Origin: Acidobacteriota bacterium
Lineage (GTDB): Bacteria; Acidobacteriota; Blastocatellia; RBC074
Length of the DNA stretch: 12,041 bases
Direction: 5' to 3'
Assembly: GCA_013140935.1 (NCBI GenBank)
Contig: JABFSD010000900.1
Location: forward strand, 1 to 12,041
Part shown: positions 7,732-12,041 of the stretch, piece after piece
Layout of the letters: every line of letters starts with the position of its first letter
How positions within the stretch are numbered: the first letter of the stretch is position 1
Position numbers and translations under genes: made by a program
Notes under the pieces: model-generated
Seen by the model: only the letters and a program-made list of their open reading frames with translations
Databases searched by the model: none
What the model was told of the DNA's origin: nothing

Positions 7732-7759
7732 ATTGTATGCACCTGAAGCAGTACGTCAA
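7732..7759 (-). promoter_or_regulatory. Strong sigma-70-type promoter of the collar cassette
   Basis: On the minus strand TTGACG (7759-7754) and TACAAT (7737-7732) are separated by 16 bp. The sequence directly upstream of the -35 box is AT-rich (AATTTTTTAAC), like an UP element. The predicted start is near 7725, giving a leader of about 400 nt before the 111-aa gene. Confidence 0.65.
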
Positions 7760-7898
7760 GTTAAAAAATTCACGTTTCTTTGGATGAAAATTTCTCAGAG
7801 TACGACTGTGGCATGCGGGTGAACAAGGTGTGCAATTCATTCGTCGCGCCGGGCATGAAACCTATCGGCACCGGCAATTCGCCCGGTCACCTTTTCGT

Positions 7899-8276
7899 TC
7901 ACTTCATTCCCTCGCGTGCCCAGTCTTTCAGCAAAGCCTTTTGCGCCGCCGTCGCGTCTTTCAACGGCGTCATCGCATAAGCATCAAAAGGCTTCGTCAC
8001 CGCCGTCACCTCGAACGTCATCAATCGTTCGCGGCGAAACACGCTGAGTGTAACGCGCTGGCCTTCACGGATTTCATTCAGGCGCGCTTCGATGGACGTG
8101 GCGTCTACCTTGCGGCCATTCAACGCGAGCAATTCGTCGTTGGCGTTGAGACCGGCTTCATACGCGGGCGTACCGGCAATCACGTTGCTGATGATGACGC
8201 GGTCGTTTTGGTTCCGCGTACGCATCCCCAACGTGCCCGGCTTCTTCCCCACCGCCGCGTTAAACGGCGTCAACAA
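7899..8276 (-). CDS. PDZ domain cut from the M61 peptidase by an in-frame stop
   Basis: About 125 aa of PDZ fold with no signal peptide: LGMRTRNQNDRVIISNV, AGTPAYEAGLNANDELLALNG (opening AGTPAYEAGL), RKVDA, and a final QRVTLSVFRRERL strand block. This is the usual C-terminal domain of M61 glycyl aminopeptidases. It lies in the same frame as the peptidase gene, directly after its TAA (8292-8294), and the frame is open from 8291 onward. Possible starts here are TTG codons at 8276 and 8273 or an ATG at 8225, none with a good ribosome site. A degraded 3' end of a once-fused gene, rare stop readthrough or a sequencing error are more likely than an independent gene. Confidence 0.6.
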   Translation of the reverse strand: MLTPFNAAVGKKPGTLGMRTRNQNDRVIISNVIAGTPAYEAGLNANDELLALNGRKVDATSIEARLNEIREGQRVTLSVFRRERLMTFEVTAVTKPFDAYAMTPLKDATAAQKALLKDWAREGMK

Positions 8277-8291
8277 CGCTTCGCTTTCACG

Positions 8292-9821
8292 TTAAGCGCC
8301 TTTGAGTTCAATGCCCGCGAATTTGAAATATCGCTCGAACTCTAACTCTTCCGTACCCGCAACGTAGCGCGTGAAAAAGTCCGTCAAGTCAGTTCCTGCG
8401 ACACTCTCGAACGCCGCCTTGAGTTCGGCGTCGGTGAAGCCCGGCTTCGGTAAACCGTATTTCGTCATCAACAATCGCATCACATCATCGAGCGACTTGG
8501 CGTTGTTGGTGCGCGAACGAATTTCGAGATCGAAGACCAACGCGAGCAATTCGCCTTTGGTGTAATAACTCATTGCCGTATTCGGCGAGTTCTCATCAGG
8601 CCGATAGTGTTTAATCCATGCATTGAAACTCGCCGTCGTCGCCGATTGCTGCGTGCGTCCGGGCGATTGGCGATAACCCGCAATGGTCGTACCCAAAGCC
8701 GTGAGGTATTCGTTGATGCCGACCAGTCCCGCGCGCCGCAACAACAAGTCGCCGTAATAGCTGGTGAAGCCTTCGCTCACCCACAAGTTGTTTGTGTAAT
8801 TCTCGCGCTGATAATCGAACGGCCCCAACGCCAGCGGACGAATGCGTTTGACGTTCCAGCAATGAAAGTACTCGTGCGATTCGAGACCAAGAAAACCTTG
8901 ATAGCCGCGTTTCGTTTTGAACGACTCAGGCCGCGTCATGCTCACGTTGGCATTCAAATGCTCAGTGCCTCCGCCGATGCCCGGCTGTGAATGTACGAGG
9001 AAAAGATAGTGTTCATAGGGCAGCCCGCCGAATATCTTCGCGCCTTCTTCGACGATCTTGGCGAAATCGTCTGCCAGTTGTTTGTCAGGTATTTCAGCTT
9101 CGCCCCATAGTGCGATGCGATGTACTTTATCGCGTACCTTGAACTCAATCAGCCGATGCGTACCAATTTCGGTCGGCGCATCAATCAGTTCGTCATAACT
9201 ATTCGCCGTGTAATAACCATCGGCATCGGGCGCGAGTCCCAACGGCGAACTCACGCGCCAGTTCGCACTCGCGCCGCTCAAATTGAATTTCACCTGATAA
9301 GGCTGATCTTTCGCATGTTGCTGTGTGCCTGAAGTAAACACCGGATACATAAACAGCGAAGCTCCATTGAAATAGGCGTGCGTCGCATCGAGGTGGCTGG
9401 TTTGCGTAGCGAGTTCGTTGGCATAGACGCGATAAAACACGGTGAGCGTTTGCGGCTTGTAACTCGCGGCATTCGTCGTCACGCGCCACGTAGCCTTATC
9501 GCTTTTTTCCCATTGCAACACCTGGTTGGCTTCGTCGCGCGCGCTGAAATCCTGCACGTGACGGGCGTATTCGCGCACCAGATAAGAACCCGGCGTCCAC
9601 ACGGGCAGCACCAAATCCAGTCGCGGCGTCACGACCTTTTCGAGCGTGAAGGTGATTTCATAAAGATGCGTATGCGGTTGCGGGAAAGCGACCTGATAGC
9701 GCAACGACAGCGGCGCAACCGCTGCGCGCGGAGCGGCCGGTTTATTTAGCACCGGACGCTGCGCCAGCACACTGACGGCGAGCAACGCTATAAGCCAAAG
9801 ACAAAGCAAGCGAGTTTTCAT
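8292..9821 (-). CDS. Secreted M61 glycyl aminopeptidase lacking its PDZ domain
   Basis: The protein has 509 aa. Residues 1-20 form a signal peptide (MKTRLLCLWLIALLAVSVLA). The M61 N-terminal beta domain covers roughly residues 40-230. The catalytic domain has the zinc motif HEYFHCWN with ligands His316 and His320 and catalytic Glu317; the third ligand is Glu350 in SEGFTSYYGD. GGGTEHLNAN upstream is also typical of the family. The enzyme should be an exported zinc exopeptidase removing N-terminal Gly or Ala. It ends at TAA right after ELKGA, where relatives continue into a PDZ domain; that domain follows in frame (7899-8291). Fused, the product would be about 640 residues, normal for the family. 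No clear ribosome site precedes the ATG. Confidence 0.93.
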   Translation of the reverse strand: MKTRLLCLWLIALLAVSVLAQRPVLNKPAAPRAAVAPLSLRYQVAFPQPHTHLYEITFTLEKVVTPRLDLVLPVWTPGSYLVREYARHVQDFSARDEANQVLQWEKSDKATWRVTTNAASYKPQTLTVFYRVYANELATQTSHLDATHAYFNGASLFMYPVFTSGTQQHAKDQPYQVKFNLSGASANWRVSSPLGLAPDADGYYTANSYDELIDAPTEIGTHRLIEFKVRDKVHRIALWGEAEIPDKQLADDFAKIVEEGAKIFGGLPYEHYLFLVHSQPGIGGGTEHLNANVSMTRPESFKTKRGYQGFLGLESHEYFHCWNVKRIRPLALGPFDYQRENYTNNLWVSEGFTSYYGDLLLRRAGLVGINEYLTALGTTIAGYRQSPGRTQQSATTASFNAWIKHYRPDENSPNTAMSYYTKGELLALVFDLEIRSRTNNAKSLDDVMRLLMTKYGLPKPGFTDAELKAAFESVAGTDLTDFFTRYVAGTEELEFERYFKFAGIELKGA

Positions 9822-9900
9822 GGAAGGAATCCGTTTCTATGAGAGTTGAACCACTGGCGCGAGAGAATGCCATTGCCTCGCTGAACACGCAAAGCAGGAA

Positions 9901-10019
9901 GTGGCGCAGGCTTCAGCCTGTGACCCGTATCGTGGACTTTAGTCCGCGCGTCAGCGCAGCAATTCATTATTCGCGGACTAAAGCCCACTCAACGTCTCGC
10001 AGACTGAAGTCTGCGCCAC
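9901..10019. repeat. REPIN-like nested palindromic element
   Basis: The outer arms 9901-9920 (GTGGCGCAGGCTTCAGCCTG) and 10000-10019 are inverted copies matching at 18 of 20 positions. The inner arms 9932-9948 (GTGGACTTTAGTCCGCG) and 9972-9988 match at 16 of 17. Each arm is itself a small palindrome (CAGGCT/AGCCTG, CAGACT/AGTCTG, GGACT/AGTCC). The two differences between the outer arms occur as a pair that keeps the small stem intact. It fills most of the gap between the divergent M61 and aat genes. The structure resembles REP doublets (REPINs) spread by RAYT transposases. Confidence 0.8.
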
Positions 10020-10026
10020 GCCCGCA

Positions 10027-10054
10027 TTGTTTGCGTGAGAGCCTTCGCTATAAT
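10027..10054 (+). promoter_or_regulatory. aat: Sigma-70-type promoter of aat
   Basis: TTGTTT (10027-10032), a 16-bp spacer and a perfect TATAAT (10049-10054). The -10 box overlaps the ATG at 10053. If it is used, transcription would start near 10061, next to the in-frame GTG at 10062, and the transcript would be leaderless. Confidence 0.5.
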
Positions 10055-10682
10055 GCGCCGCGTGATTCGCCCAAGACGCACAACCCGCACCCAAATTACG
10101 CCTGAACAAGTATTGGCCGCTTATCAGCAGGGTTATTTCCCCATGTCGCGTGGCCAGTACGGCCCGATTGACTGGTTTATGGCCGAACCGCGCACCGTCA
10201 TTCCGCTCGACGAACGCTTTCACGTGCGGCGTTCGTTGCGCAAGATCATTCAGAAAACCGAGTTGGAGTTAAGGCTCAATACGCGCTTCGAGCAGGTGAT
10301 TCGCCACTGCGCACGCCACGGCGAAGTCACCGAAGACGAAGTCTGGCTCAGCGAAGAAATGATTGCGCTCTATATCGAATTGCATCGGCGCGGCTTTGCG
10401 CATTCCATCGAAGTGTTTCAGGAAAACCAAATGGTCGGCGGTCTGTATGGCCTCGCGCTCAAGTCGGCGTTTTTCGGCGAATCAATGTTCAGCCGCGTTT
10501 CGTCGGCTTCGCAAATCGCGCTGGTCGCGCTGGTCGAACGCTTGCGCGCGCGCGGTTTCAAAATGCTCGACGCCCAAATGCGCACCGCGCACATCAGCCA
10601 TTTCGGCGCGCAGGATTATTCGCACGAAGAATATCTCGGCGTCCTGGCCGAGGCGATGTTGGAAGACGCGGCTTTTGTGTAA
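10053..10682 (+). CDS. aat: Leucyl/phenylalanyl-tRNA-protein transferase
   Basis: A cytosolic enzyme that moves Leu or Phe from its tRNA to proteins with N-terminal Lys or Arg, marking them for ClpS/ClpAP. From the ATG at 10053 it has 209 aa, somewhat shorter than the E. coli protein. Recognisable blocks are YFPM (28-31), WFMAEPRTVIPL (41-52), VWLSEEMIALY, a GGLYGLALKSAFFGESMFSR segment ending at 148, and MLDAQ (171-175). Glu143 and Asp173 correspond to E. coli Glu156 and Asp186. The usual WxSPDPR motif reads WFMAEPR here. Alternative starts are GTG 10035 and GTG 10062; the promoter position favours 10062. It is followed after 24 nt by the YfhO-like gene on the same strand. Confidence 0.95.
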   Translation: MRRVIRPRRTTRTQITPEQVLAAYQQGYFPMSRGQYGPIDWFMAEPRTVIPLDERFHVRRSLRKIIQKTELELRLNTRFEQVIRHCARHGEVTEDEVWLSEEMIALYIELHRRGFAHSIEVFQENQMVGGLYGLALKSAFFGESMFSRVSSASQIALVALVERLRARGFKMLDAQMRTAHISHFGAQDYSHEEYLGVLAEAMLEDAAFV

Positions 10683-10706
10683 CCGCTTTGGTTGGTTCAC
10701 CGCCCT

Positions 10707-12041
10707 ATGCTCAACGCTCGGCTCTCCCGATTCATCATTGCCGCCCTCATCGTGATGCTGCCGTTGGTCTATTTCTTCCCGGCGGTAACGCTCGAAAATC
10801 TGTTGGCGATGGGCGACAGCCTGCAATACAGCATCCTGTTGCGAAAGCTGCTGGGCGAACAGTTGCGCGCCGGCGTGCTGCCGCTGTGGAATCCCTACAC
10901 CTTCGGCGGCATGCCTTTGCTGGCAGCGATTCAACCCGGCGTGCTTTATCCGCCCAACTGGTTGTTTGCCGTGTTGCCGCTCGGCGTAGCCCAAAACTTC
11001 GTCGTCATCACGAGCTATCACTGGGGCTTGCTCGGCACTTATCTTTTCGTACGCGCGCTCGGACTCAGCCGCATCAGCAGTTTGTTCAGCGGCCTCACCT
11101 TCGCGTTCGGCGGATACCTGATCGCGCATCTGGAACAACTCAATTACCTCGCGGCGGCGGTGTGGTGTCCGTGGTTGTTGCTCGCGCTCGAACGCGCACG
11201 ACAAGCCGCCAACTTATCCGACGCTGTGCGTTGGGGCAGTTGGGGAGCCGTGTTCGTCGCGCTGCAATGTTTCGCCGGACTGCCGCAAGCCACCTGGCAA
11301 GGCGGTCTGATCTGTGCGGCATATTCGTTATTCGCACTCGTCACTGACCGCCCCGCACGCAAACGCTTCGCTTTAGCCGCACTCACGATGGTCATTGGCG
11401 GAGCGCTGCTTTCCGCCATACAACTGCTGCCCGCGCGCGAATTGCAATTGCACGGCGAGCGATTGGCGATTCCCTATTCCGAGTTCGCGTCGTTTTCCAT
11501 GCCGCCGCGCCGCTTACTCACCTTGATCGCGCCGTACTTTTTCGGCGGCGCGCATCCGGGGTTATTCAAGTTGGGCGGTTACGATTATTGGTGGCTGCAC
11601 AAATACCAATACGCATATCTGGGCTTGTCATCGTTGTTGTTAATTCCGCTCGCATGGCTGCTGCCGAAGCATCGGCAGCCAGTCTGTTTTTGGAGCCTGT
11701 TGGCTTTGCTTGCTTTGGTGCTGTCGCTCGGCGATGCGCTGCCGTGGATGAACGAGACGCTTTATCGCGTGCCGATTTACAACCTCTTTCGAGCGCCCTA
11801 TCGCCAACTTTTTGGTTTGGCCTTTGCCGCCGCCGTGTTGGCGGGTTTCGGCCTCGAAGCCTTGCGCACCGTCGAACGCGCGCGCCTTAAGCAATGGTTG
11901 CAAATCAGTTCAATCTCTCTCATCACTCTAGTGGCACTCACCGCCACGCTTTACCGCTGGGGCGGAGCGTGGCTGCAAACCGCCCAGCCCGCGCCGGCGC
12001 GTAGTTTCGCGCAAGCCGAGATACTCATGCCGCTCTTAGGT
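10707..12041 (+). CDS. YfhO-family polytopic membrane protein (3' end beyond window)
   Basis: 445 codons are visible and open to the right edge. The N-terminal membrane segment (about 7-27) is followed by a periplasmic-type loop with GDSLQYS (36-42), LPLWNPYTFGGMP (58-70) and YPPNW (81-85). Further hydrophobic segments alternate with Arg-rich loops, and the family marker FRAPYRQL lies at 361-368. YfhO proteins are large GT-C-like membrane proteins linked to glycosylation of lipids or cell-wall polymers; the substrate here is unknown. The ATG has no strong ribosome site, so coupling to aat 24 nt upstream is likely. Family members are usually much longer, so a large part lies outside the window. 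Confidence 0.88.
   Translation, partial: MLNARLSRFIIAALIVMLPLVYFFPAVTLENLLAMGDSLQYSILLRKLLGEQLRAGVLPLWNPYTFGGMPLLAAIQPGVLYPPNWLFAVLPLGVAQNFVVITSYHWGLLGTYLFVRALGLSRISSLFSGLTFAFGGYLIAHLEQLNYLAAAVWCPWLLLALERARQAANLSDAVRWGSWGAVFVALQCFAGLPQATWQGGLICAAYSLFALVTDRPARKRFALAALTMVIGGALLSAIQLLPARELQLHGERLAIPYSEFASFSMPPRRLLTLIAPYFFGGAHPGLFKLGGYDYWWLHKYQYAYLGLSSLLLIPLAWLLPKHRQPVCFWSLLALLALVLSLGDALPWMNETLYRVPIYNLFRAPYRQLFGLAFAAAVLAGFGLEALRTVERARLKQWLQISSISLITLVALTATLYRWGGAWLQTAQPAPARSFAQAEILMPLLG

Larger units (their letters stand above)
7324..7898. other. Non-coding stretch: promoter and about 400-nt leader of the cassette
   Basis: These 575 bases contain no convincing full-length gene. They hold a strong minus-strand promoter (7732-7759), a leader hairpin (7698-7715) and one weakly supported 31-codon frame (7557-7652). 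Two other minus frames ending at 7311 and 7327 rely on TTG starts without a well-spaced ribosome site and have no recognisable protein features. Between the promoter and the PDZ stop at 7899 there is a possible weak stem around ACCGGGC/GCCGGT with no T-tract. Confidence 0.6.

Noticed and set aside
10482..11204. A 240-codon minus frame across aat and the YfhO-like gene
   Set aside because: The translation is Gln/Arg/Glu-rich without domains and overlaps two well-supported plus-strand genes.
10688..11347. A 219-codon plus frame overlapping the start of the YfhO-like gene
   Set aside because: It is a different frame from the YfhO-like protein, which has membrane segments and family motifs; this frame is Arg-rich and shows neither.

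Overview
The window looks like chromosomal DNA from a soil- or freshwater-type Gram-negative bacterium, probably an acidobacterium (Blastocatellia-like). This is inferred from gene content (an M61 glycyl aminopeptidase, a tail-collar cassette, a very large Ig/beta-helix secreted protein, a YfhO-type membrane protein), the moderately high GC and intergenic nested palindromes. No rRNA or marker gene confirms it. I see no tRNA, rRNA, CRISPR array, transposase or prophage structural module.

Layout. Positions 1-5118 (minus) hold the first 1706 codons of one uninterrupted giant gene that runs off the left edge. It encodes a signal peptide, three proprotein-convertase-like P domains alternating with Ig-like domains, a beta-helix ending in a choice-of-anchor-Q-like motif, and at least four Cys-paired putative-Ig modules. 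Upstream on the same strand, transcribed from right to left, is a compact cassette: an unnamed 111-aa beta-rich protein (7323-6988), a GNAT acetyltransferase (6778-6278), a DUF6916-like protein overlapping it by 11 nt (6288-5953) and a phage-tail-collar/MdpB-like protein (5756-5244). A hairpin with a modest T-rich tail (5225-5175) separates the collar gene from the giant gene. A strong sigma-70-type promoter (7759-7732) points at the cassette across a leader of about 400 nt.

Positions 7899-9821 (minus) carry a secreted M61 peptidase. Its C-terminal PDZ domain is cut off by a single in-frame TAA (8292-8294); the downstream part stays open in the same frame.

Positions 9901-10019, between the divergent M61 and aat genes, hold a REPIN-like nested inverted repeat whose outer arms show structure-preserving substitutions. 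On the plus strand follow aat (leucyl/phenylalanyl-tRNA-protein transferase) and, 24 nt later, the first 445 codons of a YfhO-family polytopic membrane protein that runs off the right edge.

How the parts may work together. The collar cassette resembles a recurrent bacterial gene set in which phage-derived collar proteins travel with a GNAT enzyme and a small DUF6916 protein. Here the same strand also carries a giant surface or secreted protein, so a cell-surface or secreted function is plausible but unproven. The peptidase, aat and yfhO-like genes appear to be ordinary chromosomal neighbours.
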